Shown here piece by piece: positions 1-11,902 of a stretch of 64,000 nt of DNA. Both the position numbers and the translations under genes were made by a program. This DNA comes from Argopecten irradians (Eukaryota > Mollusca > Bivalvia > Pectinida > Pectinidae), in contig NC_091134.1 of assembly GCF_041381155.1 (NCBI RefSeq), positions 54,943,944 through 55,007,943 on the forward strand, written 5' to 3'. The notes under the pieces are model-generated. The model was given only the letters and a program-made list of their open reading frames with translations, was not told where the DNA came from and did no database searches. The first letter of the stretch is position 1. Every line of letters starts with the position of its first letter.

Positions 1-35
1 CATCGTATTTCATCTCTTGAAGTGGAAATTTTATA

Positions 36-1755
36 TAACTGTTATTCATTGAGAAATAAGCTCTATGTGTTCTGAAGAGAAAGCGCTCTCTGAGTATCGA
101 CGACGACACCCATTATACCCCTGTGGTGAAATGTGTCTGATTAAATGAGTCGTACTTGTTTCACAAAGGGTAAGGTCGACTCAAAATAATATCAATCCTT
201 AGAATATTAAAACAATTCTGACATGTTAACTCCTTTTCGATCCTATTGACTGTACCTCATATACCAATAACATTTATTGTGAACTCCTAAACAATAAGGA
301 TCTAAGGAATAAAAAGAACCAGTAAGTCTTTATTAGAAAAGATGATTTAGTTAAAACTGAAATTATGGATGGAATGATGTTATAAACGGTAGAAATATTA
401 TACATTATATATACATGTATACGATTCCAGAGACATAGCGTTCAGTGATAAATCTATATCATAGCTCTACTCTAAATGATTCAGGCAATGCAATAATCAA
501 TTCACAGTAGAATAACTAAAATGCTTTTAATTTGGTCCTTTTCTCATGGAACTTTTTAAAGACATTGTTTATGTCTTATTGCGCATTCGAACGTCTGTAT
601 ATAATTTTATTCTCCCTTGGTCTAAAAGTATTTAAAGTCAGCTCCTATTAATTTATTTATTTTCACCAGAGTGTACTTGTCTGAGATGATTTCATTGTGT
701 TGATTCTCAATTCGTCTTTGAAGACGGGTATCCTTTATGGATTTGGCTGATTTATTGCTCTTTAAGATAAAAAAGATAATTACAAATGATAGCTATTACC
801 GGCTTAAAATCCAATTGATTTTATTTTTTATAAAAAATAGCACATCCTTACTCGGTTAAATGATGTGTGCAGATCTCCCAAAATCCGGACTCAGTGGCTA
901 GACAGATAGAATTCCATGGAATGACAACCTTTCAACTCGTCTGTGATTGGGTCTGTCAAACGTGCCTCAGCCCAGTAACGTCCCTGACAGATAAAACATC
1001 ACGTGATTTAGTGTTAAAGTGTTTGTATGCACAATTAATCCGAAACATACCGAAATAATAATAGAAATATGTACAACTCCAATTAAACATTAACAATATA
1101 ATCAATACAGAGACCAGTATGAAGGGAAAAAAATCGAGCCAGGTGTTCCTCAAGAGTAAGTGTTCTGAACAACCTCAACGATACACAGAAGTACAAAATC
1201 AGAATATGTTTTAATAAGCGGATATCAAACGAGAAGAATCAAGAATGTAATGGGTACAGAATATCTATACCTATTTTTGTCTTTTTTGATAAATCGATAA
1301 TAAGTCAAATAATTTTGAATTTCTTTGCATATTTTTATGCATGGTGGCCATATGAATATTGCTAAGATATTATTCATTTTCATTGTGGTTAAAAGCAATT
1401 GTTCAAACAAGATATCACAATGCCAACATATTAAAGACGATGGATTGAAAAATAATGACTAGTAAGCGGCGTCTAAGCAAGATATAATTGTTAATTTGTG
1501 CCAGCGAAACAATACCAGAAAGGATCAGTCACTAGTTCGCTATAGACTATTGTGGATATTGATTGCTTACTTGATATCATTGGACTCTATCGAATGCAAA
1601 ATGAAGTGATACACGGTCATTGATTAATTTATACCTAACAATTGAGACGACACCTGTTGATTCGAGTAGGATATTGAGACTGAACCAGTGTAAAGCCGAC
1701 GTATGCAAGATTTGTGTCAATTAATGGAGCAAAATTAAAGTATAACGATTGTTCT
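36..1755. repeat. Left arm of large inverted repeat IR1
   Basis: Read in reverse complement, this stretch matches about 8695-10205. Shared blocks include AACCAGTGTAAAGCCGACGT near 1700 (reverse-matching 8745-8770), the last exon of the ML gene (891-983 against 9080-9172), and the region near 20-110 against 10145-10205. The match is diverged and gapped. The left arm has about 330 extra bases (roughly 1215-1550), while the right arm has an extra 205-bp tandem copy. Similarity fades near 1755 and close to the window start. The two arms point toward each other around ML gene 1. Confidence 0.8.
891..983 (-). pseudogene. Orphan copy of ML-domain terminal exon (reverse orientation)
   Basis: On the minus strand a CTGTCAG acceptor is followed by 93 bases that encode 30 residues and a stop, beginning GRYWAEARLTDPI and containing KGCHSM. 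Length, phase and most residues equal exon 4 of ML gene 1 at 9080-9172; differences include His to Asp, Gly to Asp, Gly to Glu and Tyr to His. No matching exons 1-3 were found on the minus strand between 1000 and 5500, where they would have to lie. It therefore looks like a duplicated terminal exon without a gene, although its frame and acceptor are intact. It would become functional only if spliced to an upstream minus-strand exon that I cannot see. Confidence 0.8.
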
Positions 1756-4700
1756 TTGTGTGTACGTCGACTCGTACATTTACATAGATGACACTATTGC
1801 ATTGCATTATTTCAACATATATTGCTTGATTTACACTATGCATGGTTGCAGGCAAAACAGTGTAATAATTCAAATGTTAATTGGTTATAAATATTTCCGA
1901 TCACATGATATTATAGGTTTCAGTATTAACAGAGACTAACAAAATAAACCCTGATTTAAAGATTTTTTAAGTTATTATCTCAACCGTATTTTGTGACACT
2001 CTTTCCTTGTCAGATGCGAGTCTATTAATTAACCAAAATGGAAAAAAACATTCAAAGGTTGAATGTTAATTTGAATCTGAACTTCGCATGTGTGTTTTCA
2101 AGATCTGACTTGTTGAAAAGCTTCCTACGTGTGTTAAAATTCTATCTCGGGCTCATACACAGGGGCCATTTCGAAGGTCATTTTCATTCAGTTGGTTATT
2201 TCCCTTAAAGGTCAAGTTTAAGATTCCAGGAGCAATTAGTGACAAAGGAACAATGTCGTCGAAGTAAGTGAAATGAATGTGTCTTGTCATCACCTAGATT
2301 AGATTAAGTACAAACCTTGATTATGTGTATTTATACGCATTTATCGGTAGTTTATTTCAAAGAGTTCGTACTAAAAATTTGCGCTAAAATATGATAAAAT
2401 AAGTTGATAAAGCGTTTTCGGAAGTTCGAAATCAATCATAGCGCTAACTTGCTGAATATACAGTTTACTTCTTGACTTTTTGCAACGATTGAAAATAGTT
2501 TTGCATAAGGATTGTAATGTGCTTCCCTGAAAAAATCAAAATATACACCGGTAAACGAAAAGAAAATTGATAGATTTATTTATTTTGTGGTGTTTTTATT
2601 TATATTTAAGCTGTGGTTCACGAATGCGGTTCACTCTTCCGGATATATAAGATACAAGTGTTATAAGCGTACAAAACACCAGTTGATCTACCTAATTCAT
2701 CATTACATGTGAATATTACGTGAATATCAAAATGTTTTCTTGGAAATCAGTTTCCTCAATAACGAAAACACTTGATACGCTCCACATTAACGTAAGGAAA
2801 ACTGATGGGTGTTGAAGAAACTACATGCAGTCAAACTTTGAAACATTAGAGCGTTACACCAGGATGACATGCTTGATAATAATCTAAATCTCACTTTTTC
2901 TTAGAAACGGCATGACTAAGAAAAATCTACTTGATGTAAGGATTGGTAAAACAATTCAATTTGCTCCATCTCAGAGACTTCTTGCTACTTTTTGACGACT
3001 GTTAGTCGCCATTAAGCATATCATCTTTTTAATACAATACGTAATCTCAATTGTACGAACTTCAACCTCGTTAATTCGTCGGGACTACTTTTAATCTAAC
3101 TTCCCACTTACGATTTCCGGTCCCGTTCGAACTATGTATTATTCTATTTGCGTAGTTCCATCACGTTCTTGCGATTATTTTGTTTCTTTAGTACGATTTT
3201 TTTTTATCTTATTTAGTCGTCTTTTTGATTATCTAAATCCCACTATTTTTCTTCTCATTTATACATATTTAACACCTGTTATATTGTCTTTTATCTTGTA
3301 GATTTCAAATGGCTTTGATCTGATTTGTTCGATTTTACATCTAATTCTAGTTCAGTCGACATTTGAATCATTTGTGTAATTATGTTTTCATGTTTACACA
3401 AATATAAAGCTCACTCCAACCACTTTTTATCTCGTGTTTACGGTTTTTATTAACTCTCAACTACAGTATTTGTTGGTTTTTCCCCAATAATCTGTCATGA
3501 ATAAGCTATACACTTTAAAACATCGCTATTTAAAGAAGGTCAATTATTGGCTGCACTGTTATTTTAACAGTCCTTGAAAACTAATACGGTGTTGTAAAAA
3601 TGACGTTTAGTTAATTGCTGCAATAAAAACAGACATGTCTAGACTATTTTAATCTATGACAAGCGAAGTTAATCAGAATATCACTAGTGACTGTTGATAT
3701 CCGAGTATTGATATTTTTAATGAATTTCATTACCACCGCAAAACGACTTATGGAATTTTAGCTATAAGCAGCATTAACAAGTTCGTTATCTATAGATAGA
3801 TATATACGGTGTTTATCTCTATTTGATTTTTGATTTTGATTGTTAATGGTGAAAATATGCATTTGGTAAACTTACAAAATACAATTATGTAATGAATTTG
3901 CAAGTGGTCAATATTTCATGACATAACACCACAATCCTTCTACATCTGGGTCGAGAGTTGTTGTGATGTTACCAGGTGCTGACCTCTGGTCGGTGATTTT
4001 TCTCCGTGGACTCCGTTTTTAAACCATCATTTAAACATGATAGTCGTTAAATGACCCTGGCTGGTAATATGACGTTAAACTGAATAAAACCAAGCCAAAC
4101 ATATAGTGAGACATAGTCGAAACTCCAAAATGGACTCGTCCGTGGTAACATAGCATGTGGATAATGTCAAGGTTATCTCGTATGGGCAGATTTGTGGGAT
4201 GCCAACAGACTATTTCGAGGCAAGTTCTTATCAAGAGTTCGACCTCTATATGAACATATAGCAGACGTTTAGTTTTTATAAATTGATATTAATAATAATC
4301 GAAGGCAGTTTTTGTCGACACCTATAAATAAGGTGTAGTGATGTTTTCTATTGGTGCTTAAACAATAAACAAGTGTAGTTTTGCGGATTTGCGCCAGTTT
4401 TACTGCATTGATACAGCACCACCTAATCGATCGCATTTGGATTTCTCCAATATGGCGAAACCCGTATGAAAGATACGCTTTAGATTCAAAAACTAATGAT
4501 TTTCTATCTGAAGAGCTTTATGGATATAAAGGTTATCAATTGATAACGACTTGTTTTCAACAATTATTTCAATTACAAATGAAAAACATCAGGTCCGCAA
4601 TCTTGGATTCAACATCTAAGTGATGTGCTTCAAGAAACGAACAAATTGTACTGGTTGAAATAATCATCAAACCATTATGACCAAGTTAAAAGTTCAGCCT

Positions 4701-5296
4701 AGGTCCGTTAGTTCTACCGAAATTGCCCTCAGGGTCCTTGTGCGGCAAGATATACCACTAACCAAAATAAGGGGAAACATTGAAGATAGCGCATAAGCCT
4801 CTCAACTATCATATGTCTTTCTGAAATTAGAAGTGGGTGGATATACCCTAGAAAATTAAATATTTGTGTAATTTTTTTAAACGCGGGTTACAATAATTTC
4901 AAAATATAGAAAAGAATGATCGTGAAAATAACGAATAAAAACTCTTTTAAAACGGAATTAGGACAGTTGATAACATCCCCCTGCCATGCAGGTTTTACCG
5001 TGCCAAATAAGGTATTAGTGCGTAATGGGGATGTAAATAAAGAATAATACAGAAAATACTCCGAATTTAAAACAATAAGTTCAATAAAGGATTTTTCTTC
5101 ACCTTATTAAGCAGCTTGAAAATATCGGTATGCATCACGCCATGAATTGTCGATTGACTAATCGAGTATTATGACGAACATCATGTACGTTGTGTGTTGT
5201 TCATTTTCATATATTCTAAGAATACTTTCTCCAGTACCGCGAATTATTTCCTGTTTTTAGAATACACTGTATTGCTATGAGGGTGTAGGATACAGA
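1756..5296. other. Intergenic, no gene seen
   Basis: AT-rich sequence with many stops in all frames. Apart from one SINE remnant near 3940-4098, I see no exon-like reading frame with plausible splice sites. Short open frames such as 4381-4623 on the + strand show no recognisable domain. Confidence 0.6.
3940..4098 (+). mobile_element. tRNA-derived SINE remnant (bivalve type)
   Basis: The segment contains CTGACCTCTGGTCGGTG, then TTTTTCTCCGTGGACTCCG, and ends with GTTAAATGACCCTGGCTGG and GACGTTAAACTGAATAAAACC. This order (tRNA-like head, TTTTTCTCCG core, TTAAATGACCCTGGCTG, GACGTTAAAC tail) is a layout I recognise from SINEs common in bivalve genomes. The head is degraded. A second partial copy of the family sits in intron 1 of ML gene 1. 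Confidence 0.6.
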
Positions 5297-5303
5297 TATA
5301 AAT
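5297..5303 (+). promoter_or_regulatory. Candidate TATA box of ML gene 1
   Basis: TATAAAT lies about 30 bp upstream of a short segment that ends in a consensus donor (TTATAT then GTAAGTAC at 5354), which would be a non-coding first exon. The spacing fits a TATA promoter with a start site near 5327. This is inference from position. Confidence 0.45.
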
Positions 5304-5326
5304 CGTGGTACTGTTTAGCCTACTGC

Positions 5327-5353
5327 ACCAGTCGTTGCTGAACATTGTTATAT
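5327..5353 (+). other. Predicted non-coding 5' exon of ML gene 1
   Basis: The segment between the expected start site and a strong GTAAGT donor at 5354. An acceptor (TTTTTGTTACAG, ending 5538) then opens the first coding exon 33 bases before its ATG. The start site itself is estimated, not seen. Confidence 0.4.
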
Positions 5354-5571
5354 GTAAGTACAAATAAGCATTTATTTATTCTGATATTTCATATGTGTGG
5401 TATTCTTTACTTCATATATAATTTCAAACGAGTATATCGTTTGGTCTCTTTGCTGGTAATTTTAAATATATAATCCTACGAAAAGCCTGTGTTACCCAGG
5501 TATTGTCATTTTATTATCCACATCAATTTTTGTTACAGTCTGAAGAGAAGTTTGGTTCGAAGTATACAAAG

Positions 5572-8500
5572 ATGAACCCCTTCGGTGTTTCCGCGGCAGC
5601 AATCCTTGCTTTGATGTGTGCTTTGGCTCCGAGTCACACTGACGCCTTCTACTATGAAGACTGCATGAGTGAGTGCTAATCACTATAGAAATTTATCGAC
5701 CATTGTATGTCAATGTAGTTTTAAGTTGTGGATGAACATTTGGGCCGCTGTGACCGAGTGGTTATTATATATAATAATATATGGTCCAATGTGGGACAAA
5801 TGTCAGATACTGACCGTTGGTCAGTGGTTTTTCTCCGGGTATTCCGGCTTTTTTCCTTCATCTAAACCTAGTACCTACTATTGTATTCTTACGTTTGTTT
5901 TTAAGAGATACCACTGCAAGTGATCAGTACCCTTTAACTTGTTATGATCATTCTCTTCTATAAACGGCTTTCTACTGTTATATCATTGAAGAGCAAAATC
6001 CAATTCTGGAAAGTCAGGTTCTCAGTTAAAATTCAATTTGGCTCAATCTTTACTATAAAACGATTATGTTATGAACCTTGATATTTTGATTAAAATTGGC
6101 ATGGGTTTGAAGATAATCAGGACAAAATTTAATGGATTTGATTGGATATTTTATACTAGGCCTACTTTATAATTTTTATTTCATGTAATATTTAATGTAA
6201 ATACAATTATACAATATAACGTGCTCTGGTGTTTTTAAAAATGAACAGCTAATTTTACTGAAAACTTTTTTTTAAATGCATTGAATTACTGTTATTTTAA
6301 ATATAATTCTAATTTGTTTTACAGCTAATGGACAATACAACCAAAATAATGTCACCCATGTTCACGAGGCAGAAATTCACCCTACCACAGTTGTGGCCCC
6401 TGGTGAATTGCAGGTGACCATGGATTTTGAAATTCTCCAAAATGTTCCTGGTGATCTCGAATTGTCCGTGCGTGTGCAGAAAAAAGTTTGGTGGTTCTGG
6501 GTTACAGGACATCAGAGGTAAGATGTCAGCTTCATAAGGAGATATTAAGGTCTAACTTACTGTTATGGCCAAGTCATATTCTCCCTTCAATTATGGTTTG
6601 AAATGGCGATATCATATGCGATATTTTTATTTCAATAAAATGTTAAGGTTTATAAACGATAACGATAACGCAATACATATAATGATAGAAAATAATTTTA
6701 ATTTGTAAAACTCTCCAAATCCACTTACATCACACATTTTACCAAGAAAATGGAGAAACAAATATATTCACGTATATATTAACGTTGGGTGTTGTTAATA
6801 TTTTGATATTTCATACAAAGGGTCTGGAAAACAATGTTGATGTAACAAATCATAGATCAATGAGATACCAATGCTAGTTACATGTGATTTATTGACAGTA
6901 CACACAGCCTGTGTAGCCTTTTGTCCACTTCCCTCTCGGAGGAATACGGAACAACAGCGTGTCCATCCCAGCTGGCTAATGCCTATATCCCCTGTAGGTG
7001 TCCGTTCACACAGGGTCGCTACACCCTCCCATGGACCTCCTTTGATATCACCAAACCAGATGACATACCCTATGTAAGTACAAAATGTTTTCTCGTTTGT
7101 AAAGTTCGATCACATCATCATGATATCGTAATGATTGCATTTTTATTGTGGTTTCTTAGTAAGTACCATACTCGATACTCCAGGGGTTACTATCACTAAC
7201 GTTATATTCACCCTTGGACTATCTCATTGTAAAACTAGAGGCAACATAAACACACATGGAATTTTATCCTTTGATGTACATCAAATTAATTGAATAACGA
7301 CACATTGTGGTACCTCTAGTTTTACTATAATGTAGTCCTGAGGTGGATATAACGTCAGTGATACTAACCCCTGGCGTATCGCCGATGAGTGAGCACAGGC
7401 TTCTCTGTAAATGTACGAGTCTACGTACTCACAAATAGGGATTGGATTTCGCTTTTATGTTAACTATGCTTGTATGGAGCAATTCCTCTAAGAATATATT
7501 CTGTGGGGCGCGTTATATCCATATTGAATATATTCTTAGAGGAATTGCTCCATACAAGCATGGTTAACATAAAAGCGAAATCCAATCCCTATATTTACAC
7601 TCACATGCCTTTTTTATTTATAATTTATGCAATAAAATCGTCATTCGAATGTGACGTAATTATTCAATAAAATTCGGTCAAAAGTGGGAGGAGCTTACTC
7701 AATTGAAAAGCGAATGGTGACTCTTCACATAAGGTAGAATTATTCATCCGCGACGACAAAAAGTTCAATATTTTATTGTAAAATAAACATGATAAACACA
7801 GTTAATTTCAGAGATAATTTTCTTTTAACCAGATCAGAACTTTAAATATATATGTATATTCAACTTTGCTAAAAGTTAATATATAGCGTAATAACATTTA
7901 AAGAATTTGTACACGGCCACATGTGTGAACTCGGTGACCGTTATTGTGCAGCGAGGCGAAGCTGACGCACGCTTACACACTCGAGTTTGCCGAAGTTGTC
8001 AAAACACCGATTTTCAAGTAGCTCAATGTGTTTGAGATGTCGTCTGACTTGACGATATTACATCCTTGGGAGTCATGTGATTATATAATCTACGCTTAGA
8101 TCCATCGCCATCGATAGATGAAACAAATTTACTTGTGTTCGATGGATACAAGGTATTTGTGGTGACGCGTAACTGTCAACACTTGGATTATTAGCGGTGC
8201 ATATAATACACATGATTAAATTCTCAAAGAACAAAGACAAAAGGATATGTTTATAACTGACCTCTATCAGAGGGTCTCACGCCCGTCCACCCCAAAGACT
8301 CGATCGTAGGACGAACATAGACCCAGAGGTAATGTTTACATTTGACACCCATCATTTTTAACAAAAATGAAAGCACGTCGCCCCGGTCGGGATATTTTTC
8401 CGTTTCTTTATACAATTGTTAATTTAATTTTTTTTAATCATATATGAATATAAAACATGTATATATTGTTTACATTTTTCCAAAATTGTATGAAAAACAA

Positions 8501-9172
8501 CAATATACACGTAATAATGCGTCAAAATGTAAACAAAGCCATGTGATTCTTTAAAAAAAAGTAGTCCTTTTACGTTGCATAGAACATTTTCATACGCAAG
8601 TTCAAAATTCAATGTTACCATGCAGTTATGGTAAACAAAATCGGCTAGTATTAGCGTATAGTGACCAAGCCTAACAAGTGTAAATATATAACAATAGTTA
8701 CATGTATACTTTAATTCTCTTCCATTGATTGAAACAGATCTTGCATACGTCGGCTTTACACTGGTTAAAGTCTCAATACCCGACTCGAATCAATAAATTC
8801 ATTAATGACCATGTATCACTTCATTTTGCATTCAATAGTTTCCCATGATATTCACAATATGCATAACATATTCTGATTTTGTACTTCTGTGTATCGTTGA
8901 GGTTGTACAGAACACTTACTCATGAGGAACACCTGGTTCATGCTGGTCTCTGTATTGATTATATTGCTAATGTTCAATTAGAGTTGTTCATATTTTTATC
9001 ATTATATCGGCATGTTTCGGATTAATTGTGCATGCAAACACTTTAACACTAATTCACGTGATGGTTTTTTACCTGTCAGGGACGTTACTGGGCTGAGGCA
9101 CGTTTGACACACCCAATCACAGGCGAGCTGAAAGGTTGTCATTCCATGGGATTCTATCTGTCTAGCTACTGA
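5572..9172 (+). CDS. ML gene 1: secreted GM2-activator-like lipid-binding protein
   Basis: Coding exons are 5572-5668, 6325-6517, 6899-7073 and 9080-9172, all with GT-AG introns and phases 1, 2 and 0, giving 185 residues. Residues 1-25 form a signal peptide (MNPFGVSAAAILALMCALAP), so the product should be secreted or lysosomal. Cysteines of the mature chain are C31, C102, C118, C129, C131 and C175. The core CPSQLANAYIPCRCPF (118-133) and GRYWAEARL...GCHSM (156-177) align with human GM2A around CPEPLRTYGLPCHCPF and GNYRIESVL...GCIKI. A glycosylation sequon lies at N41-V-T. In vertebrates GM2A lifts glycolipids from membranes and presents them to a lysosomal hexosaminidase; the ligand here is unknown. 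Oddly, it lacks the Cys pair equivalent to GM2A C99-C106. It is the first of three tandem paralogs. The family call is firm, the function inferred. Confidence 0.9.
5741..5885 (+). mobile_element. tRNA-derived SINE fragment in intron 1 of ML gene 1
   Basis: It starts GGGCCGCTGTGACCGAGTGG, a tRNA-like A-box head, and continues through ACTGACCGTTGGTCAGTGG and TTTTTCTCCGGGTATTCCGG. The tail half of the family (TTAAATGACCC...GACGTTAAAC) is missing, so this is a 3'-truncated copy in the same orientation as the gene. Confidence 0.6.
7167..7387. mobile_element. MITE, CTCGATACTCCAGGGGTT family, intron 3 of ML gene 1
   Basis: Terminal inverted repeats of about 70 bp: CTCGATACTCCAGGGGTTAC at the left, and ACTAACCCCTGGCGTATCG at the right as its diverged reverse complement. 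The matching continues inward to GTAAAACTAGAGG / CCTCTAGTTTTAC. There is no coding capacity. The same terminus bounds the element at 31677-31991, so this is one non-autonomous DNA-transposon family. Confidence 0.75.
7434..7596. repeat. Long near-perfect hairpin in intron 3 of ML gene 1
   Basis: ATAGGGATTGGATTTCGC through GAATATATTC (about 7434-7502) is followed, after a loop of about 23 bases, by its almost exact reverse complement (7526-7596). The arms are about 68 bp with very few mismatches, so transcripts could form a long duplex. It may be a small fold-back transposon or a recent inverted duplication. Confidence 0.85.
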
Positions 9173-9235
9173 GTCCTATTTTGGGAGATCTGCACACATC
9201 ATTGGACCTAGTACGAATGTACTAATTTTATTGAA

Positions 9236-9241
9236 AATAAA
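9236..9241 (+). promoter_or_regulatory. Poly(A) signal of ML gene 1
   Basis: AATAAA 64 bases after the stop codon of ML gene 1, the first canonical signal downstream. Confidence 0.5.
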
Positions 9242-9415
9242 ATCGATTTGATTTTATGCCAGTAATAGTTATTGTGTGTATTTGATCTTTGAAATAGCAA
9301 TAAACCAGTCAAAAAAAAGATTTTCGTCTTCAATGCAATGCTTTCCTAATTGAGAATCATCACAATGAAATCACCTTAGACAAACAAACAGGTACTCTGA
9401 TAAGAATAAAATCAT

Positions 9416-9825
9416 TTATAAGAGCAAAAATAAAATACCAAGGTTTAATAAAAGTAAATACAGACTTTCGAATGATCATTAAGATATAAACAATATCACT
9501 GAATTGCTTCATGAAAAATGGACCACGAATTAAAAAGCATTCTAGATATTCTACTGTGGATTGATTATTTTACTGCATATTATAGTATAGCCAGATAAAA
9601 TATTGCAGCACCTACTATGCTTATAAGAGCAAAAATAAAATACCAAGGTTTAATAAAAGTAAATACAGACTTTCGAATGATCATTAAGATATAAACAATA
9701 TCACTGAATTGCTTCATGAAAAATGGACCACGAATTAAAAAGCATTCTAGATATTCTACTGTGGATTGATTATTTTACTGCATATTATAGTATAGCCAGA
9801 TAAAATATTGCAGCACCTACTATGC
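9416..9825. repeat. 205-bp tandem duplication, two copies
   Basis: The block from TTATAAGAGCAAAAATAAAA to GCACCTACTATGC occurs at 9416-9620 and again at 9621-9825 with no difference that I can see. The left arm of IR1 has only one diverged counterpart, so this duplication is younger than the inverted repeat, or it is an assembly artefact. Confidence 0.9.
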
Positions 9826-10235
9826 TCGGAGAATCACAACTAATCTATATCGCAAGGAAAATGAATGCATTCCGAGACAAAGCTTTCAGTTAAAGCTATG
9901 TCTACGGTTATCCCCAAAAGCTATGACTCTGGAATCTTATGTGTATAATATTTCTACCGTTAATAACGTCATTCCATCCATATACTTCAGTTTTCACCTT
10001 TTTTGTTCTCTATTGTTTATGAGATTACAACTAAGTCAACAAACTGCATTGGCAGAAATGATTTGATATTCTTATTTTGGGTCGACGTGTTTTAAAACAA
10101 GTAAGACTCAATGGCATTTAGTAACATTTCAACACAAATGTATTATAAACTGGTGTTGTCGTCGATACATAGAGAATATTTCTTATTTCTTGATGAATAA
10201 CAGTTACATTCCATACCGCGGGTGGTGGAAAGTGC

Positions 10236-10730
10236 GAAGAATATCATAGTTTCCATCTCACGGGGGCGAAACTATGTCACATATATGGTTGTCGTTGCAA
10301 TTAAAATGGCGGAAAACTGTTCGCTTCAAGGTAGAAAACGGTATGCTGTGTCACCAATAACGACAATCTCAATAAGACAATGAGTGCACCGTACCCCTAA
10401 CATTTCCATGTAACTGTAGCAAGTGTTATTTGTGTTATAAATCTTTCCGTTTCTTCAAACACTCAAACACAATATAAAAATAGTGCCTGATATCGTTAAC
10501 ACAATCAAACGTGGTTTTTCTGCATATTTCCGATGTCGCATGTTGAAAACTTTGTTAAATTATGTCGCATATTGTAATTAACCAGTGTTTAATTTTGAAT
10601 TACGTATATAATCCTGATATTAAGATATAATATCTACGTTTTATCAAAATGATATTGTTAGCACTTAAAATTGGAAATGATGCCGTCAACACTATTATCC
10701 AATGTTTATGTTTGATGGCTCGTATATTCA
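10236..10730. repeat. Left arm of inverted repeat IR2
   Basis: The reverse complement matches about 13445-13955. Shared pieces are GCACTTAAAATTGGAAATGA / TCATTTCCAATTTTAAGTG, ATGGCTCGTATATT / AATATACGAGCCAC, and TGTGTCACCAATAACGACAA / TTGTCGTTATTGGTGACACA. The arms are about 0.5 kb and visibly diverged. Confidence 0.8.
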
Positions 10731-10744
10731 CCGTTAAATATCCT

Positions 10745-11900
10745 TTAACAGTATTTTATTATCTGGACGACGGACGGACAAAAAGTCATCCTGACGGGAA
10801 CGGGGTGAAGGCAGCGTGTAATTATTCGTTCTAGTAGGAATTGGCAGATGCTTACATCGATCATAAAACTTAATTTCTGAAGGACGTCTTTAGTTTTAAA
10901 AGTTGGTCGCTAGATGCTAGTATAGTGACCACGTTCTCATGGATTTTTGTATGCGACTTGATTTATGTCATATCCGAGGCGACAGATCAGCGTCTTTGGC
11001 AGATGTATATAAATTATATAGTTTTTGTCATCACATAAGTTTTTCTTTATGTGCGCGGTGCTAAAGATCTAAAAAACGTCATCCTTGGTGATCAAGTATA
11101 ATACGAAAAGCCCATGCATGTTTTACAAAATAGAGTCGTTGTTCACCATTTATGTTCATGCATGTTTGGACGGATTTACGGTACTTGTTTTCTTAAACAC
11201 TGGCCTCTGCAAAATAGAATTGCAGTTAACCGTCTCATCATCAATACTATTTGACCATTAACATAGAAGATATGCCTACTTTTGATGTAAAGTGTCCGAT
11301 GTTGGTATGGTGTTCTCGACAGCAAATCCGGAAATGTGCCCAGTGTAGAGAGCATTATTATATATTTACAGCTTTACTTTGAAATATATCTTCTAAATGA
11401 TAAGTTAAACATAGTTGACTGTGATCTAAATGTGTTTCTTTGCTAAAATAATCTAAAGATGATGTATTATTTGTAATACTTGGTGATAGTCACTTGTAGT
11501 TTCAGTGTAACTTTCGGTTGCTATTTAAGGCCAAATATACGAAAACTAAGGTGGTTGATTTCGACTTTGTCGTATTGTCGCTTCTGTGGTTCTATGATGA
11601 GATGATCGACAGTGTTTTAAGCCAAAGAAATACTCCGACCCGCGCCAATACGACAAAATTATGCGACAATACCAGAAAACAATGTTGTGACATTGACTGG
11701 GTTATTTTTCGCTCCGCCCACTGTCAGGCCTCGTAATGTCGCATTGGCGTATTTTGCATTGCGATTCTGAACTGTTTTACCCAATCAATTTTCTGCTTGG
11801 TTATTTACATGACATTTTTTATTTTTTTTTTCGATATATTACATTTATATGTATATGTGTTTTTTCCCTAAATTGCCTTTTTGGACTTTCGTTTATGTAT
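10745..11900. other. Unassigned sequence inside IR2
   Basis: No exon or named repeat recognised. Around 11560-11730 there is a short stretch with repeated GTCGTATTGTCGC / GACAAT-type motifs that could be a worn transposon. The short open frames at 10649-10834, 11518-11736 and 11736-11945 show no protein family. Confidence 0.4.
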
Positions 11901-11902
11901 AG

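Larger units (their letters stand above)
8695..10205. repeat. Right arm of large inverted repeat IR1
   Basis: Partner of about 36-1755 in opposite orientation. This arm contains the functional last exon and 3' end of ML gene 1. It differs from the left arm by an added 205-bp tandem duplication (9416-9825) and by lacking about 330 bases present there. It ends only about 30 bp before the left arm of a second inverted repeat. Confidence 0.8.

Noticed and set aside
867-1058. Plus-strand open frame over the orphan exon
   Set aside because: It is the antisense shadow of the minus-strand ML exon at 891-983.
7470-7670. Open frame in intron 3 of ML gene 1
   Set aside because: It is a by-product of the long hairpin at 7434-7596.
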